Source: UBA3263 sp964586765
Lineage (GTDB): Bacteria > Bacteroidota > Bacteroidia > Bacteroidales > Muribaculaceae
Length of the DNA: 64,000 nt
Direction: 5' to 3'
Assembly (NCBI GenBank): GCA_964586765.1
Contig: CAZPHN010000001.1
Location: forward strand, 171,965 to 235,964
Position numbers and translations under genes: made by a program. Shown here one piece after another: positions 39,001 to 47,501 of this stretch. Under the pieces are notes generated by a model that saw only the letters and a program-made list of their open reading frames with translations, made no database searches and was not told where the DNA came from. The stretch's first letter is position 1, and every line of letters begins with the position of its first letter.

Positions 39001-39393
39001 CGCATCGCCCTCTATCAGGAACTTGACGGAATAGAGCGCGAGCTTGACCTCAAAGCCTTTTCTGACCGTCTGCGAGACCGTTTTGGCAAAATTCCGCATC
39101 AAGCGGCAGAATTGCTGCGTGTGCCTCGCCTGCGCAGACTCGCCCGCCAACTTGGCATAGAGAAAGTCGCGCTGAAACAAGGCAAGATGTATCTCTACTT
39201 TGTAGATGATTCGAATAAGGCATACTATCAGAGTCCAATGTTCGGACGCATACTGAATTATGCGGCATCAAACCCTCAGCATGTTCATTTCCGCACTCAT
39301 TCAGAGCGACGGTCACTCTATGTCGATTCGGTCAGCACAGTCGAACAGGCGGTTGACATACTCCAGTCCATTCTCGCGCTTGAATCCGTATAA
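36049..39393 (+). CDS. mfd: Transcription-repair coupling factor
   Basis: Mfd removes stalled RNA polymerase at lesions and recruits UvrA. The 1114 residues show the UvrB-like N-terminal module (YPEALAERVPSP, FAVRGSILDVFAFNSEMPFRIDFFGDEIDSIRRF), the RNAP-interacting domain (PGGYIVHSDHGVGKFAGL), the helicase core with Walker A CGDVGFGKTE (about residue 582) and VVDEEQKFGV, SATPIPRTLQFS, LRGRVGRSARKAFCYL, and the C-terminal TRCF domain. It ends the long operon and converges with mutS2 across an 10-bp gap without a visible terminator. Confidence 0.98.
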   Translation: MEPTISSIIKLPEAQGRTKALRTALTDSRTVGVYGLAGSATAVMLSQTARRQPMVIVADNADDAGYLFHDLTRLCGEDAVTFLPSGFKRHIKYGQPDPPSQILRVEATNKLYDKDSGLKFLVTYPEALAERVPSPKQVGDHTLHIATGETVSLSETKKWLRTNGFQEEDYVYEPGHFAVRGSILDVFAFNSEMPFRIDFFGDEIDSIRRFNIETQLSEAKLQAIDITANIGEQASGGALTDFLHSSTVIAMHDSADFVLDRLSNVCSESFSAFAAHAGDGDSEAMKQLIDAEAFTEQFKTFRHLIYTDSEIPPLASAQLDFKCSPQGIYHKNFDLIGQEFTRLEEEGYSIYILSDSPKQHERLKSIFAERGDNINFIPIIGTLHAGFVDHLTKCCVFTDHQIFDRFHKYSLKSDRARSGKLALSLKELSSIEPGGYIVHSDHGVGKFAGLVRTAGINGKMQEMIKLTYLNGDTIFVSLHSLHKLSKYRGKEGVEPRINKLGTGAWNKMKERTKSKLKDIARDLISLYSRRRQEQGFQFSPDGYLQQELEASFIYEDTPDQLTATKAVKSDMESPRPMDRLICGDVGFGKTEIAIRAAFKAAVDGKQTAVLVPTTVLAYQHYETFKNRLKDFPVKVDYLSRARTPKQTKEILQNLADGKIDIIVGTHKLIGKSVKFKDLGLLVVDEEQKFGVAVKEKLKELKVNVDTLTMSATPIPRTLQFSLMGARDLSAITTPPPNRYPILTNVCSMTDELLADAINFELSRGGQVFIVNNRIEGLYNLENTVRRLVPDARTVVGHGQMPPEKLEKEIVAFAAHDYDVLLSTTIIESGIDMPNVNTIIIYNAQNFGLSELHQLRGRVGRSARKAFCYLAVPPGASLTPVARRRLQAIESFSDLGSGIHIAMQDLDIRGAGNLLGAEQSGFIADLGYETYQRILKEAVTELRTEEFADEFKDIDEEQQDFVADCVIESDMELLLPADYVPQDRERIALYQELDGIERELDLKAFSDRLRDRFGKIPHQAAELLRVPRLRRLARQLGIEKVALKQGKMYLYFVDDSNKAYYQSPMFGRILNYAASNPQHVHFRTHSERRSLYVDSVSTVEQAVDILQSILALESV

Positions 39394-39403
39394 GCAGCCT
39401 ATT

Positions 39404-41845
39404 TCAGTCGAGTGAGACGACGGTAATTCCGGCACCACCCAGACGGACATCCTCATCGGCAAAATGTGTGACACCCGTAACAGTGGCAAGGTAGCCTCTG
39501 ATGGCTTGACGCAATGCTCCGGTTCCGGTACCATGCAGAATTCTTACGCGATGACAGCTGAAACGGATTGCATCATCAATGAAATACGTTACAGCCTGAA
39601 GTGCCTCGTCGGCACGCATTCCGCGCACGTCAATTTCCTGCTTGAAGTCTAACCGACGTTCGCGCTGCTGCTCCTGTGCAACGACCGAGACCTGACTCGG
39701 CGCGGTCACTCCGCTCTGTGGCTTCTGCAATGTATGTGTAAGACGGTCAAGTTTAACAATGGTTTTCAACATTCCGAAACTTACCGTAGCATTCTTTCCG
39801 TCAATAGCAAGTACCTCGCCGGGAACATTCTGACCTGCGAGCTTAACATAGTCACCAACCGCGATGGGTCTCTGCGCTGCAGACTGTGGAGCCACTTTCG
39901 GTTTCTTTGCCTTAGGAGCCTTTTTCAGCAATGGATGTTCCGGGTCGGCATCACGCGTCTGAGCCTGCTCCGCCTTTAATTTCTGTCTTAGTTCGCGTGT
40001 CTGCTCTTTTTCTGCCTGAGCCTTACGGATTTCATGAATTGTGCGCTCAATAGCGGCATTAGAACCTTCGATAATCTTGCGCGCCTCTTCCTTGGCATCA
40101 GCAATAATCTCGCGTCGACGCTCCCTGAGGGTCTGCGCATCATTTTCGTATTCCTGAAGCGTATTCTCGAGTTTTTTCTCCTTTTGGCGAATCTGCATAC
40201 GCTTATTTTCCCAATACCGGCGGTCACGCGCAATGTCGAGCAGATATTTGTCCATGTTGACATAATCAGAGCCGACAATCTCCTTGGCACTATTAATAAT
40301 CTCATCAGGCAGTCCGATTTTGCGCGCAATTTCGAGTGCGAACGATGAGCCTGCAGTACCGACCATCAGCTTAAACATAGGTTCCATACGCTGACGGTCA
40401 TAGAGCATCGAGCCATTGACCAACCCCGGAGTTGTCTCCGCCATCTGCTTAAGGTTCTGATAATGGGTAGTGATTACGCCCCACATTCCCTTTTCAGCAA
40501 AACGGGCAAGGATAGCCTGAGCAATCGCGCCACCTATAAGCGGCTCTGTGCCTCCACCGAATTCATCTATGAGAACAAGAGTCTCTCGCCCACCCTTCTG
40601 CATGAAATGCTTCATGTGGGTAAGATGGGAGGAGTATGTCGACAAGTCATTCTCAATAGACTGGTCATCGCCTATGTCAATAAATATATTCTCGAAGATA
40701 CCTATATGGCTGTTCTCATATACCGTGGGCAACAATCCACACTGGGTCATATACTGAACCATCCCGACGGTTTTAAGCGTCACAGACTTACCGCCGGCAT
40801 TGGGACCGGAAACTATCAATAGTCGCCTCTCCGGCGTAAGATGAATATCGAGAGGAACAATCTCCTTTCCCTGCGCACGCAAAGACATAAGGAGTCCCGG
40901 ATGACAGGCATGGTAAAGTTCAAGCTCCGGCTTCTCCGCCAAATGAGGCAAAGTACCTCCTACTTCAGCAGCAAACATTGCCTTTGCGTGGATAAAGTCC
41001 AGCTCAATGACAATATTATATGAGTCTACGATGTCAGGAATGTACGGACGCAGTTCTGCAGTCAGGACAGTCAGAATACGCGCAATCTCGCGACGTTCCT
41101 CCATCTGAAGTTCACGCAAACGATTGTTGGTCTGCACCACCTCAGCGGGCTCTATAAATACAGTCTTACCCGATGCTGACTCATCGTGAACAATGCCCTG
41201 AATCTTACGCTTGTTCATCGGCGATACGGGGATAACCATCCGCCCGTCGCGCACACTCGGAGCAGCATCAGCCTCAACCAATCCGGCAGCAACCGCCGAA
41301 GCAAGCACACGACGCATGGCAGCAGCAATGGCACCGGACGCAGAAGCGAGCTGACGGCGGATATCGCCAAGTTCAGGCGATGCGGAATCAAGAACATTAC
41401 CGTAACGGTCAATCACACGGTCAATGGCTCGCACCAACTCGGGGAAATCCATAAGCGGCTCAGTCCGGAACGACAAACGAGGATATTGTTCTGATGCATC
41501 CTCTCGACGAAAGAAGCGACTGATGGCGGATATCGCTTCGAGGGTATCGCGCACACGGCGCAAATCATCTGCCGTAAGGAAAGTTCCTTCAATGCGAACC
41601 GAAGCAAGAGCGTCACGAAGATCGGAAACGCGCCCTATAGGTAGTTCAGAGGAGTCACCGGCGCGCTCAATGGCAAGCATTTCAGCCGTAGCCTCCAGCT
41701 CGGAACGCAACATTTGAAAATCAGACGTAAACGCAATCCGCTCCGTGCTCAAATCGGCACCCGGAGCGGTAAGACATTTTGACTTGACAGCGTCACGAAC
41801 GGACGCAAAACCTATTTTAGACTCGAAACTTCGAGGATAAATCAT
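39404..41845 (-). CDS. mutS2: Endonuclease MutS2
   Basis: MutS2 is a MutS homolog without mismatch-recognition domains that acts in recombination control and, in some species, ribosome rescue. The core and lever helices fill the N-terminal part. Walker A GPNAGGKSVTLKT is near residue 345, with LVLIDEFGGGTEP after it. A long coiled coil (about 500-620) carries the clamp. The C-terminal Smr nuclease domain has EIDVRGMRADEAL and RILHGTGTGALRQAI. At 813 residues it is full length. It lies 3 bp after the small lipoprotein gene, as the last gene of the cotH-porQ operon. Confidence 0.96.
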   Translation of the reverse strand: MIYPRSFESKIGFASVRDAVKSKCLTAPGADLSTERIAFTSDFQMLRSELEATAEMLAIERAGDSSELPIGRVSDLRDALASVRIEGTFLTADDLRRVRDTLEAISAISRFFRREDASEQYPRLSFRTEPLMDFPELVRAIDRVIDRYGNVLDSASPELGDIRRQLASASGAIAAAMRRVLASAVAAGLVEADAAPSVRDGRMVIPVSPMNKRKIQGIVHDESASGKTVFIEPAEVVQTNNRLRELQMEERREIARILTVLTAELRPYIPDIVDSYNIVIELDFIHAKAMFAAEVGGTLPHLAEKPELELYHACHPGLLMSLRAQGKEIVPLDIHLTPERRLLIVSGPNAGGKSVTLKTVGMVQYMTQCGLLPTVYENSHIGIFENIFIDIGDDQSIENDLSTYSSHLTHMKHFMQKGGRETLVLIDEFGGGTEPLIGGAIAQAILARFAEKGMWGVITTHYQNLKQMAETTPGLVNGSMLYDRQRMEPMFKLMVGTAGSSFALEIARKIGLPDEIINSAKEIVGSDYVNMDKYLLDIARDRRYWENKRMQIRQKEKKLENTLQEYENDAQTLRERRREIIADAKEEARKIIEGSNAAIERTIHEIRKAQAEKEQTRELRQKLKAEQAQTRDADPEHPLLKKAPKAKKPKVAPQSAAQRPIAVGDYVKLAGQNVPGEVLAIDGKNATVSFGMLKTIVKLDRLTHTLQKPQSGVTAPSQVSVVAQEQQRERRLDFKQEIDVRGMRADEALQAVTYFIDDAIRFSCHRVRILHGTGTGALRQAIRGYLATVTGVTHFADEDVRLGGAGITVVSLD

Positions 41846-41848
41846 ATG

Positions 41849-42151
41849 CTAAAAAATTTCATCAGCCAGAGCCTTATTATTTCCGGCAAGATATTCCTTG
41901 AATGCGTTAATATATGCATCGGCAGACGGGTCTTTACCCTCACGCCTCATTTCCCACTCGCGCGCCTTAACGGAAAGGAGAGCCGAATGAAGTTCACGAA
42001 CATTATCAGTCGAAATATTTAGCAGAGCTTGCGCATCAGACTGACCACGCTCAGTTGCCTGAGTAACGTTCTCAATCACCTCTTCTTTATGCGAACAAGA
42101 GGTCATGATCGCCATAAAAGACAGAATAATTATATAAATATACCTTTTCAT
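41849..42151 (-). CDS. Small lipoprotein of unknown function
   Basis: The product is about 100 residues when started at the ATG at 42151, which puts a basic n-region (MKRYIYIIILSF) directly before the lipobox-like IMTSC. An ATG at 42166 would overlap ispH and add MLRSI. The mature part is a charged helix (VTQATERGQSDAQALLNIS, SVKAREWEMRREGKDPSADAY, EYLAGNNKALADEIF). It lies between ispH (8 bp) and mutS2 (3 bp). No function is assigned. Confidence 0.72.
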   Translation of the reverse strand: MKRYIYIIILSFMAIMTSCSHKEEVIENVTQATERGQSDAQALLNISTDNVRELHSALLSVKAREWEMRREGKDPSADAYINAFKEYLAGNNKALADEIF

Positions 42152-42159
42152 TATGCTTC

Positions 42160-43008
42160 TTAACATATACGTTCTTTAACTTGCTCCATAAGCCAACGGG
42201 GAGTAGACGTGGCTCCGCAAATTCCTACAGATTTCACACCATCGAGCTGATGGATATCCAATTCATCAGGGGCGGAGATAAACAGAGTCCGCGGATTTGC
42301 TGCCCGACACTCATCAAAAAGGAACTTACCGTTTGAGCTTTTGCGCCCCGCCACGAAGATAATAGCGTCATGGCGCGAAGCGAAATCGCGTAGATTGTCG
42401 ACACGATGAGCCACAGAACGACAAATCGTATCAAAAGAGTAAAATTCAACCTCAGGCGATAGATATTTTCCCAATTCCGACCCAATATGTTTCAGACCGT
42501 CGAGACTTTTGGTTGTCTGGGAGTAAAGATGAGTGGTTTTCGACGGATTTACCTTGGCAAGGTCCGCTTCGGTCTCAACGACAATAGCATTGCCGTCGGT
42601 CTGACCTACCAGTCCGTTAACCTCGGCATGACCTGCCTTTCCGTAAATAACAATTTGCGGAGGATTGGGCGATGACCAAGCCTTCTTGATACGCTGCTGA
42701 AGCTTGAGAACCACCGGACAAGTTGCATCAATGATTTCGATGTTGTTCCGACGCGCAAGTTCGTAAGTCGAAGGAGGCTCACCATGAGCACGCAGCAGAA
42801 CCTTGCAATCATGAAGCTCAGCCATACGATCATGGCTGATAGTGACCAGTCCCTTGCGTCTGAGACGATCAACCTCATCGGAATTATGGACAATATCGCC
42901 AAGACAATACAAAGGAGTACCCTTGGCAAGCTCCTCCTCTGCCTTGCGAATAGCCGCTGTCACACCGAAACAGAAGCCGCTACCCGAATCAATCTCAACG
43001 GTTCTCAC
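42160..43008 (-). CDS. ispH: 4-hydroxy-3-methylbut-2-enyl diphosphate reductase
   Basis: IspH performs the last step of the MEP pathway, making IPP and DMAPP; DMAPP is also the substrate of MiaA encoded in this window. The [4Fe-4S] ligands are Cys13 (GSGFCFGV), Cys97 (DATCPVV) and Cys197 (DTICRS). AHGEPP and YGKAGHAEVNGLVG are substrate-site motifs. It has 282 residues. It overlaps cmk by 4 bp. Confidence 0.96.
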   Translation of the reverse strand: MRTVEIDSGSGFCFGVTAAIRKAEEELAKGTPLYCLGDIVHNSDEVDRLRRKGLVTISHDRMAELHDCKVLLRAHGEPPSTYELARRNNIEIIDATCPVVLKLQQRIKKAWSSPNPPQIVIYGKAGHAEVNGLVGQTDGNAIVVETEADLAKVNPSKTTHLYSQTTKSLDGLKHIGSELGKYLSPEVEFYSFDTICRSVAHRVDNLRDFASRHDAIIFVAGRKSSNGKFLFDECRAANPRTLFISAPDELDIHQLDGVKSVGICGATSTPRWLMEQVKERIC

Positions 43009-43706
43009 TTTGAGGCAACACGTTTATACTGTTCAATGAGCCACTCGTTCTGCTCATCTATTGTCATGTGTCCGTTATCGAGGTCAATAGCATCATCAGC
43101 ACGGCGGAGCGGACTCTCGGAGCGGGTAGAATCAATGTGGTCACGATGACGCACATTTTCAAGCACTTCTTCATAAGTGGTTTCCACGCCCTTATCGGTC
43201 AATTCCTTATATCGACGCTCAGCGCGAACTTCGGCAGGTGCATTGACATAAATCTTCAGCTCTGCCTGCGGAAAAACCGTTGTGCCGATATCGCGTCCAT
43301 CCATAACTATGCCCTTCTGGCGTCCATAAACCTGCTGACGTTTCACAAGGTCATGGCGCACGGCAGGAATAGCCGCTATGGTGCTGACATATGCACTTAC
43401 TTCAAGAGATCGGATAGCGTTTTCAATGTCATTGCCGTTCAAGGTAGTATGCTGCCCGTCAGGCATTACCTTAAAATCAATATCAAGTCCCGGCAATGCG
43501 GCAATCAGTTCCTCTTCATTGACCATACCGTCAGGAGCAATCAGTCCGGCAGACATAGCATAATATGTAACGGCACGATACATAGCACCGGTATCAATAT
43601 AACGATATCCAATTTTGCGGGCTAAAGCCTTAGCCATAGAGCTCTTGCCTGATGAAGAAAAGCCGTCAATGGCAATAATTATGGGTTTCAAATCACTAAA
43701 AGTCAT
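43005..43706 (-). CDS. cmk: Cytidylate kinase
   Basis: Cmk phosphorylates CMP and dCMP. The P-loop GFSSSGKSS is at 15-23; DTGAMYRAVTYYA, VVMDGRDIGTTVFP-type sequence (IVMDGRDIGTTVFPQ) and RDHIDSTRSESPLRRADDA follow. It has 233 residues. It overlaps porQ by 11 bp and ispH by 4 bp. Confidence 0.96.
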   Translation of the reverse strand: MTFSDLKPIIIAIDGFSSSGKSSMAKALARKIGYRYIDTGAMYRAVTYYAMSAGLIAPDGMVNEEELIAALPGLDIDFKVMPDGQHTTLNGNDIENAIRSLEVSAYVSTIAAIPAVRHDLVKRQQVYGRQKGIVMDGRDIGTTVFPQAELKIYVNAPAEVRAERRYKELTDKGVETTYEEVLENVRHRDHIDSTRSESPLRRADDAIDLDNGHMTIDEQNEWLIEQYKRVASK

Positions 43707-44709
43707 AGAGATTAGTAGTTATGTTCAACATGAATGTAGCGGCACTCCTGTGAGGTTGCGCAAAGGCGACACCGACACCGAAGGCTCGGACACGCAGTCC
43801 GGCTCCGATAGAGAATCCGCTGAGAAAATTACGCGAATATGTAGACATATCCGTAGATGTTTTATAATTATATCCTAAATCCGCATAAAAGCGATCGTTT
43901 GGCTTCCATTCAAGACCAAAAACGAGATGGCGGAACAGATTACTTACAAATCCATCTTTTTTAACCGGGTCTTTCGTTCCGTCACCATTGTCCCAATATG
44001 GCAGATGCCACTTGGTTAGATTCCATGCGGTGATGTTGAGGCTAATTGGAGATGTTCCCAATCCTTTGGTCCAACCGATGCGCACATCAACCGGCAGATG
44101 GTCTCTTCGATCAATAAATTTTTTGACTTGACCGCCAAGGTTGCTTACCGTGAAGGAGAGAGAAGAATCATGCTCCTCATCATACCAATTAACGCCAAGA
44201 TCAGTTGCAATGGCAAGAGCTGTATGGCTATGATATGAGCTATACAGGAACTTTACGGCAAAACCACCCCTCCAGTTGCGACCGAGGTCATGGCTATACA
44301 TACCTGAGAAAGATACATCAGATGGAGAGAATGTTCCTACAACAGTTCCGTCAGGCAGTGCCTCCTTGACCGAACCATATCCAAAATAGTGAAGACCTAC
44401 ACCCCACGCTCCGTTCGAGCCGGCAGCTCCGATATATTTGGCATTGGCAAAGTTGGAACCGCCTACATAACGCATATATCCTATCCCGATTCCCCGACTC
44501 ATTTCCGGACCGGCAAGAGCGGGGTTCTGGTCGGTCGCCATAACATCATCGGGGTCGATAAGCGATATATTGACACCACCGAGTCCATAGATTCTGGTAG
44601 AGCCGCTGATATCAAGATAATTATAAGCAGTTGAACCGCCCTCCTGCGCCGAAATGCAGACCGAGCAGAAAACTACTCCGACAATCAATGTTATCAGTTT
44701 CTTTATCAT
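43696..44709 (-). CDS. porQ: PorV/PorQ-family type IX secretion protein (PorQ-like)
   Basis: The 337-residue outer-membrane beta-barrel protein has a signal peptide (MIKKLITLIVGVVFCSVCISA), then YNYLDISGSTRIYGLGGVNISL and DQNPALAG, typical for the PorV/PorQ group. PorQ takes part in type IX secretion in Porphyromonas-type systems. Adjacency to cmk is, as far as I recall, usual for porQ in Bacteroidetes. It starts 30 bp after the end of the read-through frame of the cotH gene. The last residues (MLNITTNLYDF) end in Phe as barrels do. Confidence 0.85.
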   Translation of the reverse strand: MIKKLITLIVGVVFCSVCISAQEGGSTAYNYLDISGSTRIYGLGGVNISLIDPDDVMATDQNPALAGPEMSRGIGIGYMRYVGGSNFANAKYIGAAGSNGAWGVGLHYFGYGSVKEALPDGTVVGTFSPSDVSFSGMYSHDLGRNWRGGFAVKFLYSSYHSHTALAIATDLGVNWYDEEHDSSLSFTVSNLGGQVKKFIDRRDHLPVDVRIGWTKGLGTSPISLNITAWNLTKWHLPYWDNGDGTKDPVKKDGFVSNLFRHLVFGLEWKPNDRFYADLGYNYKTSTDMSTYSRNFLSGFSIGAGLRVRAFGVGVAFAQPHRSAATFMLNITTNLYDF

Positions 44710-44739
44710 TACAAACCAATAACGGAAAATAGGTTCTGT

Positions 44740-44811
44740 TTATTGCCCCCGTGCAACAAACTTGCGGCCATTCGAAACATAAACTCCGTTTCGCGGATTA
44801 TGAACTTTCCG
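44740..44811 (-). other. In-frame T9SS-type tail remnant behind the CotH stop codon
   Basis: Directly after the UGA at 44812-44814 the same frame continues for 23 codons and ends in TAA (44740-44742). It encodes RKVHNPRNGVYVSNGRK and six more residues. Together with the residues before the stop (IYDIM) this is a normal T9SS-type tail in which a Gly codon (GGA) appears to have become TGA. Confidence 0.8.
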
Positions 44812-46125
44812 TCACATAATATCATATATTTCATCATTCATCCATGCATCCGCTCCGATACTCTTTATATCAGAGAACATCCACCCTTTAAAATCCTCGG
44901 AGCGAACATAGTCGTTAAACCATTCAATATTGGTTTTCAATCTACTAATAACTGCATCCCTGCGCCAATACATAATATCGGAGAAACCCCATAGCTGATT
45001 GCTGCAGTCTCCAGCAACAGCAATCCTATCTGCCCAATCATTTGCCACATCATCTATCCAGTCTGTTCCGTTAGCATAAAAATCTTCCCACTCCTCAAGA
45101 ACAATCATTCGGAGCGAAGCACTATTTAACATTTCCCTAATCAAAAACGGACCTTCATTACTTTCATATCGTTTAAGATATGAAGACTCAACTCCATCAT
45201 AGAATAGACACGAGCCATAATCCCATGCCGGACCTATAACCCATTTGGTCTCTTTATCCTTATGAAGGAAAAAACTACCACAAAACCCATCATAGTTTTG
45301 CATTATTTCATTCAATATATAATGTCGGGCAACAGAATGTACGTCGACAAGGTCAAGCCAATCCTCTCCGCCTTCCTCATCGTTAACACATGCAATAATG
45401 GAATTAAAGGCATTCTCAATATACTCCAACTGAGAATCGGAAAGCACCTCAGGACTATGAAATGTCAATTTCAGGTCACGTCCGCTCGGTTCAGTCAATA
45501 TTGTCTGACACTCATCATAATTATTGTCAATCTCAACCAACCATCCGCTGTCAATTATGTCAATATCATCCTGCAAATCCGGCTGGTTGGAGATATTCAC
45601 TCTGGTTTCTTCAACCCTTACGGTTTCAGTCAAGAAATATAATCCTACATAATCACCGTTTAAAACTACCTCACATGGCTTGCATGACGGTACCCACTCA
45701 TCTCCCAGAAGCTTGGCAGCACAAAACGCCAATGGTTCATGAAAATAAGCCGTAGGAGCTCCACGAAGGTGAAGTAAGGCAAAATGCTTACTCTTGTTGT
45801 AACCCATGATGGACTGCTTTTTATCAAATTTGAGCTTATACGGCTTTTGGTCGTGCTGAGTCCATGTAGCATTTCCTCGACCGCGTATGCCAAGTACCAG
45901 AGGTTCTTCCGGAGTTCCGAGAGATTCAAACTCATCAGTCATCGAAGCATCGAACCATGCCGTTGCATCAACATAGTATTCCCTCTGGTCTACGGGGGTA
46001 TTATCAATAGTATTTATATAAAGTACAGGTAACGTTCCGGACGGTAGAAGCTTTTCAGCTTCAGCTCGGGCAAAACCGCATACAAAACATAAAAGAATAA
46101 ATAGAAATAAGTACTTTTTTCGCAT
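44812..46125 (-). CDS. CotH kinase family protein, C-terminal tail cut by UGA
   Basis: CotH proteins are atypical kinases, first known from spore coats and found secreted in many bacteria. The 437-residue product starts with a signal peptide (MRKKYLFLFILLCFVCGFARA). CotH motifs follow: LPVLYINTID near the N-terminus, IRGRGNATWTQHDQKPYKLKF, KHFALL, YVGLYFLTETVRV and GPAWDYGSCLF. It stops at UGA right after WMNDEIYDIM, and the T9SS-type tail continues in frame beyond. It leads the porQ-cmk-ispH-lipoprotein-mutS2 run. Loss of the sorting tail would leave the protein periplasmic unless the stop is read through. Confidence 0.85.
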   Translation of the reverse strand: MRKKYLFLFILLCFVCGFARAEAEKLLPSGTLPVLYINTIDNTPVDQREYYVDATAWFDASMTDEFESLGTPEEPLVLGIRGRGNATWTQHDQKPYKLKFDKKQSIMGYNKSKHFALLHLRGAPTAYFHEPLAFCAAKLLGDEWVPSCKPCEVVLNGDYVGLYFLTETVRVEETRVNISNQPDLQDDIDIIDSGWLVEIDNNYDECQTILTEPSGRDLKLTFHSPEVLSDSQLEYIENAFNSIIACVNDEEGGEDWLDLVDVHSVARHYILNEIMQNYDGFCGSFFLHKDKETKWVIGPAWDYGSCLFYDGVESSYLKRYESNEGPFLIREMLNSASLRMIVLEEWEDFYANGTDWIDDVANDWADRIAVAGDCSNQLWGFSDIMYWRRDAVISRLKTNIEWFNDYVRSEDFKGWMFSDIKSIGADAWMNDEIYDIM

Positions 46126-46189
46126 TTAAGATTTAATTGTGTATTTAAAAAGGAGGAGAGAGGAGAATGCTGTCGGCGTTACGCAAAGG

Positions 46190-47320
46190 TCAGTTGACGC
46201 AACTTCGCCGCTTAATTCGCGCAGACAAGTATCTGTTATAGGCAATCCATATAATTAAATCACCTAACAGGATATATCCGGAGTTAATCCAATTCGAAAG
46301 AATCACATTGACGACAATAAACACGACTGAAATCAGAAGGATGCTGACCATTGCGTGAGGTGTCGACATTCCAAGATTAAGCATCTTATGGTGGATATGC
46401 GTTCTGTCAGGACTGAATGGACTGACTCCATTACGTATTCGAGTGAAAAATACCCGCACTACATCAAGGCACGGGACCAGCATCGGAGCAAAAGCCACAA
46501 CTATAGGATTAGCATTCATAAATGAGAAACTATCGATACGCGTAATACCGATGGAAAGATAGGTCAATATAAAACCAATGCATATCGCGCCAGTATCTCC
46601 CATAAATATTTTTTTGCCGCAGGCTGGATTTCCAAACACATTATAGTAGAAGAACTGAATCAGTGCAGCGAGCGAAGCAAACGCTATCATCGCGCTATAT
46701 ACATCGCCATTCAGAGCAAAGACAATGCCATAGAACAGCAAAGCCACACTGCTCAATCCGCTTGCCAATCCATCGATACCATCAATAAGGTTTATAGCAT
46801 TCACAAAGAATACGCACACAAGGAGCGTAAGCATACATCCGCATATGTCTGACCATTCATAAACGCCGCAAAAGCCATGAAGATTAGCTATCCATACACC
46901 GCCAAGCACCATAAGACACGCAGAGATAATCTGACCTACAAACTTAGCGCGATACATAACTCCAATCAAATCATCGCATATTCCTACAAGAAACAATATC
47001 ATGACACCACATAGAGAGAAAAGAATGGCACGTTCGGTATCGGGAGACATGACAGGAAGGAAATCAGCAAACTGAGGCAGCAATGAAACACCTTTAATCA
47101 AAGAGAAGGATAATATTATTGCCGGGACAAAAGCTATGCCTCCAAGACGAGGAACCTTGCCATGGTGTATTTTTCGCTCATCAATCTCGTCAAACAACTT
47201 TTTTCGATAAGCAATCAAGAGTATTTTCGGAATTATCAGCCCGGTGAGGAACAGACTGATAAGAAAGGCACTGACAATCGCAACTATCATAGAAATATTT
47301 GCGGTCTGAAATATATGCAT
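46190..47320 (-). CDS. MraY/WecA-type undecaprenyl-phosphate sugar-1-phosphate transferase
   Basis: A polytopic enzyme of 376 residues with about 10-11 membrane segments. ERKIHHGKVPRLGGIAFVP, VGICDDLIGV, VNAINLIDGIDGLASGLS, FMGDTGAICIGF and PDRTHIHHKML are the loops that bind Mg2+ and UDP-sugar. The HIHHK motif places it in the WecA/TagO branch rather than MraY proper, so it likely moves GlcNAc-1-phosphate (or similar) to undecaprenyl phosphate to start a surface glycan. It has its own promoter at 47356-47387. Confidence 0.92.
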   Translation of the reverse strand: MHIFQTANISMIVAIVSAFLISLFLTGLIIPKILLIAYRKKLFDEIDERKIHHGKVPRLGGIAFVPAIILSFSLIKGVSLLPQFADFLPVMSPDTERAILFSLCGVMILFLVGICDDLIGVMYRAKFVGQIISACLMVLGGVWIANLHGFCGVYEWSDICGCMLTLLVCVFFVNAINLIDGIDGLASGLSSVALLFYGIVFALNGDVYSAMIAFASLAALIQFFYYNVFGNPACGKKIFMGDTGAICIGFILTYLSIGITRIDSFSFMNANPIVVAFAPMLVPCLDVVRVFFTRIRNGVSPFSPDRTHIHHKMLNLGMSTPHAMVSILLISVVFIVVNVILSNWINSGYILLGDLIIWIAYNRYLSARIKRRSCVN

Positions 47321-47355
47321 TAGATATTAAGAGTTAGATGTATGATTGGTTTGTG

Positions 47356-47387
47356 CAAATTTAGCAATCATTATGACATTAAACAAA
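47356..47387 (-). promoter_or_regulatory. Promoter of the WecA-type gene
   Basis: Minus-strand -33 TTTG (47384-47387), a 20-bp spacer and -7 TAAATTTG (47356-47363), 36 bases before the start codon. Confidence 0.75.
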
Positions 47388-47423
47388 TAAAAGGCATTCC
47401 AATTTTCAATTCTTAACACCATC

Positions 47424-47458
47424 GGGCAAATATATTGCCCACCATATCGCTAACTTTG
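47424..47458 (+). promoter_or_regulatory. -7 box with upstream palindrome before a small gene
   Basis: TAACTTTG (47451-47458) lies 43 bases before the ATG at 47502. An inverted repeat GGGCAA-ATATA-TTGCCC (47424-47440) sits where the -33 element would be, and no TTTG is present there. The palindrome could be an operator. Confidence 0.5.
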
Positions 47459-47501
47459 CAATCAGATTAGACAACCCCCTAAACTATAAACCATAAATCC
47501 C

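Noticed and set aside
43068..43625. Plus-strand frame of 185 residues inside cmk
   Set aside because: Antisense shadow of an intact cytidylate kinase gene.
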